From Blastochloris viridis (GTDB lineage Bacteria > Pseudomonadota > Alphaproteobacteria > Rhizobiales > Xanthobacteraceae), in contig NZ_CP012946.1 in NCBI RefSeq assembly GCF_001402875.1, positions 474,001 through 538,000 on the forward strand: a stretch of 64,000 nt of DNA, read 5' to 3'. The notes beneath the pieces were generated by a model. The model did not search any database. It worked only from the letters and a program-made list of their open reading frames with translations, and was not told where the DNA came from. Position numbers and translations under genes: made by a program. This document shows, piece by piece, positions 52,889 to 61,909 of this stretch (positions are counted from its first letter, which is position 1; each line of letters begins with the position of its first letter).

Positions 52889-53434
52889 CCGGCGCCCGCC
52901 CGCGGGTTGATGCGCCATCGCCGCTGCGGGCGGAGCGCCAAAGCGGGGAGAATTATTTTCCCCCTCGGCCGACAGCGCCGGAATGCCGCCCTCTTGGCTG
53001 CGGCAAAATGACAAACCCCATCGCCTTGCAATCAGGCTGCGAAATCGGCACGTTTTCAAGGCCGCTCGTTGAGCGATCGACGGTCGGCCGCGGGATTTGA
53101 TGGAGCAGCTTGCGCCGCGACACCAATGCTAAAGCGCCACGAAGCGGTTCGTGGGCTCCTTCTTTTGCGAATTGGACTGTCCGCGATGCGTATGACCTTT
53201 AAAACTGCCTTGAACGTCTCCCAATCCGTTGATCCGTCGCGGCGGCGCCTGATGGCCGCCGGATCGTGTCGGCAAGCGTGCTGTTACAGCGTATGCGGCC
53301 AAGCCGCCGCGATGCGCCTGGCGTCCGCCTAGAGCCGAGCCCCGCCGGGCCCGGCCGGCCGAAGCCGCCGCCCCCCGACGCTTCCTCGATCACCCGACCG
53401 GATACGGCCGCTGCTTCAGCGGCAGGAGACACTC
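52889..53434. other. Gene-free region between the B3/B4 gene and the small protein
   Basis: 546 bases with no supported reading frame (a TTG-started frame at 53069-53332 has no ribosome site or family). It contains the hairpin at 53137-53154 and an A/T-richer segment (53155-53220) that may hold the promoter of the small gene and metY. No SAM riboswitch pattern could be recognised by eye. Confidence 0.45.
53137..53165 (+). terminator. Terminator-like hairpin
   Basis: Stem CCACGAA / TTCGTGG with a GCGG loop (53137-53154) followed, after GCTCC, by a TTCTTTT stretch. It lies 249 bases past the B3/B4 stop, so it could end that message late or be a leader attenuator upstream of metY. Confidence 0.45.
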
Positions 53435-53662
53435 ATGTCCAGCGACAGCCATCACGGCGATACCCACCACGCCTACGTCATCGAGATCGGCGACGACACC
53501 GTCGGCATCGTCGTGCGCGACGAGGACAACCATTTCCGCTTCTTCGCCTCCACCCACGCCTTCAACGCGCTCGAACAGCAGCGCTTCCGCTCCCCCCGCG
53601 CGGCGCAGCGCGCCGCCCGTAAGCTGATCGAGAGCCGCCGCGGCTTCAGCCGCGCCGCTTGA
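53435..53662 (+). CDS. Small His-rich-N-terminus protein of unknown function
   Basis: 75 aa. His-rich start (SSDSHHGDTHHAYVIEIGDD), a beta-like middle (VGIVVRDEDNHFRFFAS) and a basic helical end (RSPRAAQRAARKLIESRRGF). GGAG six bases before the ATG supports translation. It sits 33 bases before metY on the same strand, so the two probably share a message. No family assigned. Confidence 0.65.
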   Translation: MSSDSHHGDTHHAYVIEIGDDTVGIVVRDEDNHFRFFASTHAFNALEQQRFRSPRAAQRAARKLIESRRGFSRAA

Positions 53663-53695
53663 CGCGCTTTCCCACGACACGCCACAGCGAGACCA

Positions 53696-55009
53696 ATGAT
53701 GACCGAGAGCACCCACCCCGAAACCCTGTCGCTGCACGCCGGCTGGCGCGCCGATCCCGCCACCGGCGCGGTGGCGGTGCCGATCTACCAAACGACCTCG
53801 TACCAATTCCGCGATACCGAGCACGCCGCCAATCTGTTCGCGCTGGCCGAGCTCGGCAACATCTACACCCGCATCAACAACCCCACCAACGACGTGCTGG
53901 AGAAGCGCGTCGCCGCGCTCGAAGGCGGCGTCGCCGCGCTGGCGGTGGCGTCGGGGCAGGCAGCCTCTGCGTTCGCGCTACAGAATCTGGCGAAGGCCGG
54001 CGATAACGTGGTGTCGTCGACTGATCTCTACGGCGGCACCTGGAACCTGTTCGCCAACACCCTGAAGGACCAGGGCATCGAGGTCCGCTTCGTCGATCCC
54101 TCCGACCCGGAGAACTTCCGCCGGGCCACCGACGCCCGCACCCGCGCCTACTACGCCGAGACGCTGCCCAATCCGAAGCTCGTGGTGTTTCCGATCGCCG
54201 AGGTCGCCGCGATCGGGCGCGAATACGGCATTCCCTTGATCGTCGACAACACCGCGGCGCCGATCCTGACCCGGCCGCTCGATCATGGCGCCGCGGTCGT
54301 GGTCTATTCGTCGACCAAGTATCTCGGCGGCCATGGCACCTCGATCGGCGGACTGATCGTCGACGGCGGCAATTTCGACTGGGCCAAGTTCCCCGGGCGC
54401 CAGCCGGCGCTCAACACGCCCGATCCCAGCTACCACGGTGCGGTGTGGACCGAGGCGGTGAAGCCGCTCGGCCCGATCGCCTACATCATCAAGGCGCGCG
54501 TCACGCTGCTGCGCGACCTTGGCGCCGCGCTGTCGCCGTTCAACGCCTTCCTCACCCTGCAGGGCATCGAGACCTTGGCGCTGCGCATCGAGCGGCATTC
54601 GCAGAACGCCACCCAGGTGGCCAACTGGCTGGCCAAGCGGCCGGAGGTGGTGCGGGTGATCCACCCCTCGCAGCAGAGCGGCGTCGAGCGCCAGCGCGCC
54701 GACAAATATCTCAAGGGCGGCTATGGCGGCCTGGTCGGCTTCGAACTCGCCGGCGGCCGCGACGCCGGGCGCCGCTTCATTGATGCGCTGCAGCTGTTCT
54801 ACCACGTTGCCAATATCGGCGATGCCCGCAGCCTCGCCATCCACCCGGCGACGACCACCCACTCGCAGCTTTCGCCGGAAGACCAGCACGCCACCGGCGT
54901 GTCGGACGGCTATGTGCGCCTTTCGATCGGCATCGAGCACATCGACGACATCCTGGCCGATGTCGAACGCGGCCTCACCGCCGCCGGCACGGTTGCGAAG
55001 GCGGCCTGA
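53696..55009 (+). CDS. metY: O-acetylhomoserine sulfhydrylase
   Basis: 437 aa PLP enzyme of the Cys/Met metabolism family that makes homocysteine from O-acetylhomoserine and sulfide. Visible: YTRINNPTNDVLEKRVAALE, SGQAASAFALQNL, LIVDNTAAPIL (PLP Asp) and the PLP lysine in VVYSSTKYLGGHGTSIGGLI. The length of about 430 aa and the insertion before HGAVWTEAVK mark it as MetY rather than MetB/MetC. ATG 53696 or the directly following ATG 53699. Confidence 0.94.
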   Translation: MMTESTHPETLSLHAGWRADPATGAVAVPIYQTTSYQFRDTEHAANLFALAELGNIYTRINNPTNDVLEKRVAALEGGVAALAVASGQAASAFALQNLAKAGDNVVSSTDLYGGTWNLFANTLKDQGIEVRFVDPSDPENFRRATDARTRAYYAETLPNPKLVVFPIAEVAAIGREYGIPLIVDNTAAPILTRPLDHGAAVVVYSSTKYLGGHGTSIGGLIVDGGNFDWAKFPGRQPALNTPDPSYHGAVWTEAVKPLGPIAYIIKARVTLLRDLGAALSPFNAFLTLQGIETLALRIERHSQNATQVANWLAKRPEVVRVIHPSQQSGVERQRADKYLKGGYGGLVGFELAGGRDAGRRFIDALQLFYHVANIGDARSLAIHPATTTHSQLSPEDQHATGVSDGYVRLSIGIEHIDDILADVERGLTAAGTVAKAA

Positions 55010-55060
55010 TCGACGCGCCCGGCCCAAACGATCGGCCCAACAGATCGGGCCAAACGGAAA

Positions 55061-55090
55061 GGCCGCGGACCTCCGCCCGCGGCCTTCTTC
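55061..55090. terminator. Bidirectional terminator between metY and the cytochrome gene
   Basis: GGCCGCGG (55061-55068) and CCGCGGCC (55077-55084) form a perfect 8-bp stem with an 8-base loop. T-rich sequence follows on the plus strand (TTCTTCGTT) and TTTCCGTTTG on the minus strand, so both convergent genes can end here. Confidence 0.85.
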
Positions 55091-55140
55091 GTTCCTTCCG
55101 GATACGCTTCTGCCGGTTCGGCACGGCAGCAACGGCTGGC

Positions 55141-56016
55141 TCACTGCCCCGGCATCTGCCCCGGCGTCTTGTGGCAGATGACGCAGTTGACGCCGTCACG
55201 GATGCCGACCGGGTGCTTCTTGGTCGGATCGGGCGATTGGCCGGGCCGGATCGGCTGGTCGGTGACGCCCTTGTGGCAGGTCAGGCACGCCGCCGAGTCG
55301 GTCACCGCCGGGTGCGGCGTCTTGGGGGGGGCCTGGGTGGTCGCAGGCGTCGGCGCCGGCAGGGCGGTGGCGGCCTGCTGGGTCGGCGGTGTCGGCTGTG
55401 CCTGCGGCGGTTGAGCCGGGGTCGCGGCCGGGGCGGCGGCCGTCGGGATCGCCGCCACCTTCTTGGCGTCCGGCAGCTTGTGGGCGATGCCCTTGTGGCA
55501 GTCGATGCAGGTCGAGCCGGCCTTGAGCGCCGCCGGGTGCACCTCGCGCGCCACCGGGTTCTGGCGGGCACGATCCATTGCCTCGACGGTGTGGCAATGG
55601 CGGCACTCGGCCGAATCGTTGGTCTTCATCTCCGCCCACACCCGGGCGGCGAGCTCGGCGCGGTGCGCCTCGAACTTCTCGGGCGTGTCGATGGTGCCGA
55701 GCGCCCAATGATAGATCTCGTTGATCGAGCCGATCTTGTGCAGCATCTTGGCCGGCCAGGCCCGCGGCACGTGGCAGTCGGCGCAGGTCGCCCGCACCCC
55801 GAACGCATTGGCGTAGTGGACGGTGGTCTGGTACTCCGGCAGCACCGAGTGGCGCATCTCGTGGCAGGAGCTGCAGAACTCCAGCGTGTTGGTGGACTCC
55901 ACCACCTTGTCGACGGTGAGCAGCGCCACGGCGCCGAGCGCGGCGCCGCCGGCCAGCCACCCAGCCGCGAATTTGAACCGCGGGTTGCGAATTGTCTTCA
56001 AAATGGCGTCCAACAT
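55141..56016 (-). CDS. NapC/NirT-like cytochrome c with six haem motifs
   Basis: 291 aa. An N-terminal anchor helix (FAAGWLAGGAALGAVALLTV) and four CxxCH motifs (48-52, 78-82, 138-142, 170-174) form a NapC/NirT quinol-dehydrogenase core (LEFCSSCHEM, VRATCADCHVP, HKGIAHKLP). A Pro/Ala/Gln/Thr-rich linker (about 188-235) then leads to two more haem sites, CLTCH (244-248) and CVICH (278-282). NapC has four haems and TorC-type proteins five, so six is unusual. The terminal reductase it feeds is not in the window. Its promoter region carries an IS insertion. Confidence 0.9.
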   Translation of the reverse strand: MLDAILKTIRNPRFKFAAGWLAGGAALGAVALLTVDKVVESTNTLEFCSSCHEMRHSVLPEYQTTVHYANAFGVRATCADCHVPRAWPAKMLHKIGSINEIYHWALGTIDTPEKFEAHRAELAARVWAEMKTNDSAECRHCHTVEAMDRARQNPVAREVHPAALKAGSTCIDCHKGIAHKLPDAKKVAAIPTAAAPAATPAQPPQAQPTPPTQQAATALPAPTPATTQAPPKTPHPAVTDSAACLTCHKGVTDQPIRPGQSPDPTKKHPVGIRDGVNCVICHKTPGQMPGQ

Positions 56017-56164
56017 CGGCCATCTCCGTTGTTCGTGGCAGAGGACGATCGCGGGGGAAGCGTACTGCCGGTTTCGAAATGGGCTGGAACGAGCGAATGC
56101 GAAATCCGTAAAGCCCCTGTCCGACGGCCGCGGGCGCGGCCGTGGCGGGCGGGCGAGGCCGCTC

Positions 56165-56174
56165 GACCCGCCAC
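56165..56174. repeat. Target-site duplication, left copy
   Basis: GACCCGCCAC directly abuts the left end of the insertion sequence and is repeated exactly at 57424-57433. Confidence 0.92.
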
Positions 56175-57423
56175 CAGGGCAATCGGGTGAAAAATCACGC
56201 TGCCAGGAGACTTGCGAGGAAGTCGTCGTCCCAGGCGGCGACTTTTCGCTTGAGGCGGAGAGAATCCTTGCCCGGGGCCTTGCGGATGAGATTGAGGGCC
56301 ATGTGCTTGAGGGTGGTGAAATTGGCGGGGGCGTGATCGGTGCGGACGCGGCAGTCGTCATCGCGGAACACCATGTCCATGATCCAATGCAGGCTGTTCT
56401 CCACCGCCCAATGGCTGCGGATGACGGGTCCGAGCTGGTCGGCCGGGGACGCCAGCGAGGCGATGTAGAAGCGGGTCTCCTGCTCGCACTTGGCGCCGAT
56501 CTCGCGCATGCTTTCGACCATGACGACACTGGTCAGGCCGGGCCAATCGTGACGGTCTCGGAGCCAAGCCACGTCGTGCATCACCGTGGTGGTGCGGGTC
56601 TCGATGCGGCCGTGATCGCCATCGACGCTGTGATGGCGGCTGATCGCTGTGTCCTTGAAACCATTGGCTTTCTGCTCGGCGGCGAACAGCTCGACGTCCT
56701 CTCGCAAGCTGCCCTGGTTGCCTTTCAGGGCCAGCACATAGTCGGCCTTCTGGGCGAGGATTTGCGCGGCGATGGCGCGCTGGCAGCCCATGGCGTCGAT
56801 GGTGACGATGGCGCCCTCGATCGACAGCAGGGAGAGCAGTTGGGGGATGGCGACGATCTCGTTCGACTTGTCGGCCACCTTGACCTGGCCGAGCACCAGG
56901 CGCTGGCGCGCCGCGAAGGCGGACACCATGTGGACCGCCGCCTTGGCGTCCCTCTTAGCCGAGCGGCGCAGCGTCTTGCCGTCGATGGCGATCACGTCTG
57001 CGGGCGCCCCGGTCACCGCCGCCACCCAGGCGACGAAGCAACGCTGGAACTGCGCAGCATCGAGGGTGGCGAGGATGTCGCCGAGGTGGTCGTGCGAGGG
57101 GGTGCCATGGAGAAACGTGCGGAACCGGCGCAGCAGGTCGAGCTTCGTCTCGCCGAACCTTGCGATGTCGACGAAGGTCTCGGCGCCGGCCAGCACCGCC
57201 AGCAGGCACAGCAGCAGCACCTCCTCCAGCGAGTACATCACCTTGCCGCGCTGGCGCGGGTCGGGCATGTCCTTGAAATAGTCCAGGAAAACAAGAGCTT
57301 CCCCAAGCGCGGCAAAGTCCGGTTCCGCTGGCTCCATCGCCCATCCTCCGCATCCGAATCGGAGGAACCGACAGATTCAGCACTTCAGGCCTTTGTCACC
57401 CCTTTCTTCACCCGATCGCCCTG
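56175..57423. mobile_element. Complete ISAs1-family insertion sequence (1249 bp)
   Basis: Bounded by imperfect terminal inverted repeats: CAGGGCAATCGGGTGAAAAA at 56175-56194 and, inverted, TTTCTTCACCCGATCGCCCTG ending at 57423 (the shared part is about TTCACCCGAT-GCCCTG). It carries one intact transposase gene and is flanked by the perfect 10-bp duplication GACCCGCCAC. Intact ends and duplication point to a recent insertion. It sits between the divergent cytochrome and ppx genes and moves any cytochrome promoter on the ppx side 1.25 kb away. Confidence 0.93.
56195..57337 (-). CDS. ISAs1 family transposase
   Basis: 380 aa DDE enzyme. N-terminal DUF4338-like region (FKDMPDPRQRGKVMYSLEEV), catalytic Asp in DVIAIDGKTLRRSAKRDAKA (first 20 shown), second Asp in GAIVTIDAMGCQRAIA and Glu in HWAVENSLHWIMDMVF. 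Length is normal for ISAs1 and the frame is unbroken, so it is probably active. The stop lies 20 bases inside the left terminal repeat and the start 86 bases inside the right end. Confidence 0.94.
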   Translation of the reverse strand: MEPAEPDFAALGEALVFLDYFKDMPDPRQRGKVMYSLEEVLLLCLLAVLAGAETFVDIARFGETKLDLLRRFRTFLHGTPSHDHLGDILATLDAAQFQRCFVAWVAAVTGAPADVIAIDGKTLRRSAKRDAKAAVHMVSAFAARQRLVLGQVKVADKSNEIVAIPQLLSLLSIEGAIVTIDAMGCQRAIAAQILAQKADYVLALKGNQGSLREDVELFAAEQKANGFKDTAISRHHSVDGDHGRIETRTTTVMHDVAWLRDRHDWPGLTSVVMVESMREIGAKCEQETRFYIASLASPADQLGPVIRSHWAVENSLHWIMDMVFRDDDCRVRTDHAPANFTTLKHMALNLIRKAPGKDSLRLKRKVAAWDDDFLASLLAA

Positions 57424-57433
57424 GACCCGCCAC
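57424..57433. repeat. Target-site duplication, right copy
   Basis: GACCCGCCAC directly abuts the right end of the insertion sequence; identical to 56165-56174. Confidence 0.92.
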
Positions 57434-57545
57434 AGACATCCATTGCGGGATATGCCACGCCATTGTTACAGTATTGTCCAACTGAAGAAACAACGGCCGT
57501 CCGTCGAGCGCCGCAGCGGCGAACCGGACGCCGGAAAGGCATCGC

Positions 57546-58619
57546 ATGTCGGAGGAAGTGGTCCCGGCGCAGCCTGCGTCTGCGGGGCGCCCTGGAGGGC
57601 GGGCGTCGTTCCGCCGACCCGGCGGCATTGCGCAGGTGCGCCCGACCTATGCCGCGCTCGATCTCGGCACCAACAACTGCCGATTGCTGATCGCGCGGCC
57701 GACCCACGACGGGTTCCGCGTGGTGGGGGCATTCTCGCGGATCGTGCGCCTGGGCGAGGGGCTGACCGCCAGCGGCCTGCTGAGCGAGGCGGCGATGAAC
57801 CGGGCGATCGACGCCCTTGCGGTGTGCCGCGACCGCCTCAAGGCCTACAGCGTGCGCCGCATGCGCCTGATCGCCACCGAGGCCTGCCGGTCCGCCGGCA
57901 ACGCGCCGGACTTCATCGACCGCGTCGCCGACCGCGCCGGCCTGTCGCTCGAAATCGTCAGCCGCGAGACCGAGGCCCGGCTCGCCGCCGGCGGTTGCAC
58001 CACCCTGGTCGACACCGCCGCCGACGGCGCGCTGTTGTTCGACATCGGCGGCGGCTCCTCTGAGATCGTCTGGCTCGGCCCGCCGCGGCCGACCGACGCC
58101 GGGCCGCCGCGCGCCGACATCCGGGCGTGGGCGTCGCTGCCGGTCGGCGTGGTGACGCTGGCGGAGCGCCACGGCGGCCATCAGGTCGACCGTGCCGTGT
58201 TCGAGCGCATGGTGGCCGAGGTCACCGACCTGTTGGTGAGCTTCCCCGGCGCCGACGAGGTGCGGCGGACGCCGAGCCGCCACCTGCTCGGTACGTCCGG
58301 CACCGTCACCACCATCGCCGGGGTCCATCTTGGCCTGCCGCGCTATGATCGCCGCATGGTCGACGGCGTCTGGCTGGCCGAGCCGGACATCGCCCGCGTC
58401 ACCCACTCGCTGCTCGACATGAGCTGGTCCGAGCGCGCCGCCAACGCCTGCATCGGCAACGACCGCGCCGATTTGGTGCTGGCCGGCTGCGCCATCCTGG
58501 AGGCGATCCGGCGGGCTTTTCCTTCCGAGCGGCTGCGGGTCGCCGACCGCGGCCTGCGCGAGGGCATCCTGGTCGAATTGATGCGCGCAGACGAGGTGTG
58601 GCGGCGGAGACGAACATGA
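57546..58619 (+). CDS. ppx: Ppx/GppA phosphatase family protein
   Basis: 357 aa, ASKHA fold. Phosphate-1 motif [18 protein letters not shown], catalytic region [12 protein letters not shown], phosphate-2 [14 protein letters not shown] and adenosine-site [11 protein letters not shown]. At about 350 aa it is the short exopolyphosphatase/pppGppase type without the C-terminal HD domain. AAGG six bases before ATG 57546. ATGA overlap with rlmE; its upstream 120 bases remain between the IS and the start. Confidence 0.92.
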   Translation: MSEEVVPAQPASAGRPGGRASFRRPGGIAQVRPTYAALDLGTNNCRLLIARPTHDGFRVVGAFSRIVRLGEGLTASGLLSEAAMNRAIDALAVCRDRLKAYSVRRMRLIATEACRSAGNAPDFIDRVADRAGLSLEIVSRETEARLAAGGCTTLVDTAADGALLFDIGGGSSEIVWLGPPRPTDAGPPRADIRAWASLPVGVVTLAERHGGHQVDRAVFERMVAEVTDLLVSFPGADEVRRTPSRHLLGTSGTVTTIAGVHLGLPRYDRRMVDGVWLAEPDIARVTHSLLDMSWSERAANACIGNDRADLVLAGCAILEAIRRAFPSERLRVADRGLREGILVELMRADEVWRRRRT

Positions 58620-59305
58620 ATGACAAACGGACCGATGGCGAGCGTCCGCTCGCGGTGCGGCTGAAGACCGCCCGCGGCCGCACCACGTCCTCGCAGCAAT
58701 GGCTGAAGCGCCAGCTCAACGATCCCTACGTCGCGCGGGCGCGCGCCGCCGGCTATCGTTCGCGCGCGGCGTTCAAGCTGGTCGAGATCGACGACAAGTA
58801 CCATGTGCTCAAGCGCGGCCAGCGCGTGGTCGACCTTGGCGCTGCGCCCGGCGGCTGGAGCCAGATCGCGGCGCAGCGGGTCGGCGTCGCGGCCGGGCAG
58901 GGCCGGGTGGTGGCGATCGACCTGCTCGACATGGCGCCGGTTGCCGGCGTCGAGTTCGAGCAAATGGATTTTCTCGACCCCACCGCGCCCGACCGCCTCA
59001 AGGAAACGCTCGGCGGCTCGGCCGATATCGTGCTGTCCGACATGGCGGCCAACGCCATCGGTCACAAGAAGACCGACCACCTGCGCATCGTTGCCTTGGT
59101 CGAGCTTGCCGCCACCTTCGCTCGCGAGGTGCTGGCGCCGGACGGCGCCTTCCTCGCCAAGGTGCTGCAGGGCGGCACCGAGGCCGGGCTGCTCGCCGAC
59201 CTGAAGCGCGATTTCACCAAGGTGGTGCACGTCAAGCCGCCGGCCAGCCGCGCCGATTCCGCCGAGCTCTACGTGCTCGCCACCGGCTTTCGCGGCACGG
59301 CGTGA
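58616..59305 (+). CDS. rlmE: 23S rRNA (uridine-2'-O)-methyltransferase RlmE (FtsJ/RrmJ)
   Basis: 229 aa. Catalytic K-D-K-E tetrad is visible in [32 protein letters not shown] and [13 protein letters not shown] motif [16 protein letters not shown]. It methylates U2552 of 23S rRNA late in 50S assembly. The N-terminal 25 residues are basic (RNA binding). ATG 58616 overlaps the ppx stop; a ppx-rlmE pair is common in Alphaproteobacteria. Confidence 0.94.
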   Translation: MNDKRTDGERPLAVRLKTARGRTTSSQQWLKRQLNDPYVARARAAGYRSRAAFKLVEIDDKYHVLKRGQRVVDLGAAPGGWSQIAAQRVGVAAGQGRVVAIDLLDMAPVAGVEFEQMDFLDPTAPDRLKETLGGSADIVLSDMAANAIGHKKTDHLRIVALVELAATFAREVLAPDGAFLAKVLQGGTEAGLLADLKRDFTKVVHVKPPASRADSAELYVLATGFRGTA

Positions 59306-60190
59306 GCGATCGTGCCGCGGGCCGAACGAAGCCGGCGCAACGTTCGCGGTGGCGGGCGCCGCGGTTGCGACTGGCCCGCAAACCGGCCCGCAACCTGGCT
59401 CGCGAATGCGAGTGAATGGCGATAAGTCGTTGATGGGGCTGCGAAGGTCGCATATGGCGCGAGCGCAATCGCCGTTGACAATTTGCGGCGGCAAAAATGT
59501 AATCGCGCTCGCAACGGATTATGCGTCAGCGACGACCGCCGGTATTTCCCCCACGCCGGTGTAGGCGATCGAACGGGTCGACGTCACAACCTGACTGATT
59601 GGGCCGGCGGCAGTCGCCGCGGCAACGGCGACGTGCGCCCGCGCTCCAGCGCCCGATGGCCGTCACCAACACCGCCGAGGTCGCTCGACCCCGGCGCCGC
59701 CTGCGCTCGCCGGACGAGTGCAGGGTTGCCGAAACGCGCCGGCGGGCCGGCGACATGAAGCCGGGGAGGGTGCCGCGTGGCCGGGCCGGTCTGCAACGAA
59801 ATCGCAACACCGCGGCGCCTCGGTCGCGATCGCCGCCGCGTTGCATCCGGAACGGAATTTGCACGGAGGATCGCCGCGGTGGCCGTGACGGCGCCGATTG
59901 GCCGACACCCCGGCATTTCCGAGGCCGGACACCGGACATTTCGAACAAAGAGGTCGTTCGTTACCCGCCAAAGTCATTCGCCGCGCCGTGTCCGTTTGTC
60001 GTGGTTCGCACACGGCGCCTCGTCGTTTCCGCTCCCCCCGCTGCGGTTAGCTCGTCGACCGGACGGATGATGCGCGTCGCGATGACGCCCGCATCACCCG
60101 CCGCTTGACGACGACATCGGACCGACCCGCAGGCCGGCCCGACCCGGGACTTCGAATCTTGCCGGTGCGCACCGGCCGTGGAGACATGCC
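59306..60190. other. 885-bp gene-free region upstream of the hydrogenase operon
   Basis: The largest gap in the window. Open frames here (for example 59599-60108 plus) lack ribosome sites and show Arg/Pro/Ala-rich shadow-like composition. A perfect palindrome GCCGGTGC-GCACCGGC lies at 60161-60176. No FNR box (TTGAT-N4-ATCAA) or sigma-54 site was recognised. It could hold a remote promoter, a small RNA or a decayed gene. Confidence 0.5.
60161..60176. promoter_or_regulatory. Perfect 16-bp palindrome before the hydrogenase operon
   Basis: GCCGGTGC followed directly by GCACCGGC, three bases upstream of the GGAG ribosome site (60180-60183) and 14 before the ATG. It may be a repressor operator or, in RNA, a short stem next to the ribosome site. 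Function unknown. Confidence 0.5.
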
Positions 60191-61891
60191 ATGTTGTTGA
60201 CGGAACAGGACAAACAAAAGGCGCTGATTTCCCAGCTGGCCGAGCGGCACGCCCGCAAGCGATCGGCGCTCATCCCCATCCTGCAGACCGTCCAGCGCGA
60301 TTACGGCGAGGTGTCGCAGTTCGCCATGCAGCACATCGCCGACGTGCTCGGCCTGCACGCCGCCGACGTCTATTCGGTCGCCACCTTCTACCAGTTCATC
60401 AACACCGCGCCGAAGGGCAAGTTCATCATCCGGCTCAGCCGCGACATGTCGTCGATGATGAAGGGCGCCAAGACGGTGGCGCGCCAGCTCGAAAACGACC
60501 TCGGCATCAAATTCGGCCAGACCACGCCGGACGGCATGTTCACGCTGGAATGGACCAGCTGCATCGGCATGAACTACCAGGCGCCGGCGATGCTGATCAA
60601 CAACGAGGTGTTCTCCAACCTCACGCCGCAGCGCGCCCACCTCATCATCGAGGATTGTCTGCAGGGCTTCCGCGCCCACCGCCCGACCCTCGGCAAGATC
60701 GGCGAGACCTATTCGTCTGCCTTGACCTATTCGAGCCACGAGGCCGACGCCGGCCTGCGCAATGCCTTGGCGATGAGCCCGGCGGAGGTGGCGGGCGAGG
60801 TGGGTGCCGCCGGCATCCGCGGCCGCGGCGGCGCCGGTTTTCCGACTGGCACCAAATGGAAGCTGGCGGCGGAGGCCAAGGGCGAGTTCAAATACATCGT
60901 CTGCAACGCCGACGAGGGCGAGCCCGGCACCTTCAAGGACCGCATCATCCTGTCGCGCTACGCCGACCTGGTGTTCGAGGGCATGACGATCGCCGCCTAC
61001 GCCGTCGGCGCGCGCGAAGGGCTGATCTATCTGCGGGCTGAATACACCTTCCTTCGCCCGCAGCTGGAGGCGGCGCTGGAGGCGCGGCGCCAGAACGGGC
61101 TGCTCGGCAACGCCATCCTCGGCAGGGAAGGCTTCGATTTCGACATCCGCCTGCACATGGGCGCCGGCGCCTATGTCTGCGGCGAGGAGACCGCGCTGAT
61201 CGAATCGCTGGAGGGCCGCCGCGGCCACCCGCGCAACCGCCCGCCCTACCCGATCGACGTCGGCCTCAACGGCATGCCGACCGTGGTCAACAACGTCGAG
61301 ACGCTGGCGTCGGTGTCCTGCATCCTCGGCCGGGGCGCTGCGTGGTTCTCCTCGATCGGCACCGAGCGCTCCAAGGGCTTCAAGCTGTTCAGCGTGTCGG
61401 GCGACTGCACGCGCCCCGGCGTCTACGAATTTCCGTGGGGCATCACGGTCGAGCAACTTCTGGAGACGGTCGGCGGCGGCAATGCCAAGGCGGTGCAGGT
61501 CGGCGGCTATTCCGGCCAGTTGATCCCGGCCTCGCAGTTCGACCGCCGCCTCGCCTATGAGGATCTCGGCATCGGCGGCTCGGTGATCGTCTACGGCCAG
61601 GACCGCGACATGCTCGACGTCGCCGAGAACTATTTCGAGTTTTTCGTCGACGAATCCTGCGGCCAGTGCACGCCATGCCGCGATGGCAACGTCAAGCTGC
61701 TCGAAGGCATCCGCGCGCTGCGCCAGGGCAAGTGCACCAGCCGCTATCTCAACGAACTGATCAGCCTGTGCGAGACCATCCAGGTCGCCTCCAAATGCGG
61801 CCTCGGCCAGCTTAGCCCCAACATTCTGATCGCCATCAACAGGCACTTCCGGGACGAGATTTTGGCGCGTCCCGTGGTTGGCCAGCACTGA
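60191..61891 (+). CDS. Fused NuoE-NuoF-like flavoprotein subunit of [FeFe] hydrogenase
   Basis: 566 aa. Residues 1-160 are NuoE/HydC-like (thioredoxin-fold end GQTTPDGMFTLE) but the [2Fe-2S] ligand positions read S83, S88, C124 and N128 instead of four Cys, so this cluster is probably absent. Residues about 175-560 are NuoF/HydB-like: FMN/NADH motifs GIRGRGGAGFPTGTKW (209-223), CNADEGEPGTFKD, AYVCGEETALIESLEG and the [4Fe-4S] site C490, C493, C496 (ESCGQCTPCRDG) and C536. No C-terminal ferredoxin extension. It should oxidise or reduce NAD(H) for HydA, encoded 18 bases downstream. Complex I assignment is less likely as no other nuo gene adjoins. Confidence 0.9.
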   Translation: MLLTEQDKQKALISQLAERHARKRSALIPILQTVQRDYGEVSQFAMQHIADVLGLHAADVYSVATFYQFINTAPKGKFIIRLSRDMSSMMKGAKTVARQLENDLGIKFGQTTPDGMFTLEWTSCIGMNYQAPAMLINNEVFSNLTPQRAHLIIEDCLQGFRAHRPTLGKIGETYSSALTYSSHEADAGLRNALAMSPAEVAGEVGAAGIRGRGGAGFPTGTKWKLAAEAKGEFKYIVCNADEGEPGTFKDRIILSRYADLVFEGMTIAAYAVGAREGLIYLRAEYTFLRPQLEAALEARRQNGLLGNAILGREGFDFDIRLHMGAGAYVCGEETALIESLEGRRGHPRNRPPYPIDVGLNGMPTVVNNVETLASVSCILGRGAAWFSSIGTERSKGFKLFSVSGDCTRPGVYEFPWGITVEQLLETVGGGNAKAVQVGGYSGQLIPASQFDRRLAYEDLGIGGSVIVYGQDRDMLDVAENYFEFFVDESCGQCTPCRDGNVKLLEGIRALRQGKCTSRYLNELISLCETIQVASKCGLGQLSPNILIAINRHFRDEILARPVVGQH

Positions 61892-61909
61892 CGCCGGAGG
61901 ATCACGTCC

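Noticed and set aside
53069-53332. 87-residue frame starting with TTG
   Set aside because: No ribosome site, no family, and no coding-like composition.
52889-53434. SAM-responsive riboswitch upstream of metY
   Set aside because: Alphaproteobacterial met genes often carry one, but no SAM-II or SAM-I-like core could be recognised; only a simple hairpin was found. A covariance-model search would settle it.
60191-61891. Reading the NuoE-NuoF fusion as part of respiratory complex I
   Set aside because: No other nuo genes are adjacent and the next gene, 18 bases downstream, is an [FeFe] hydrogenase; also HydA's N-terminal clusters mimic NuoG, which could mislead.
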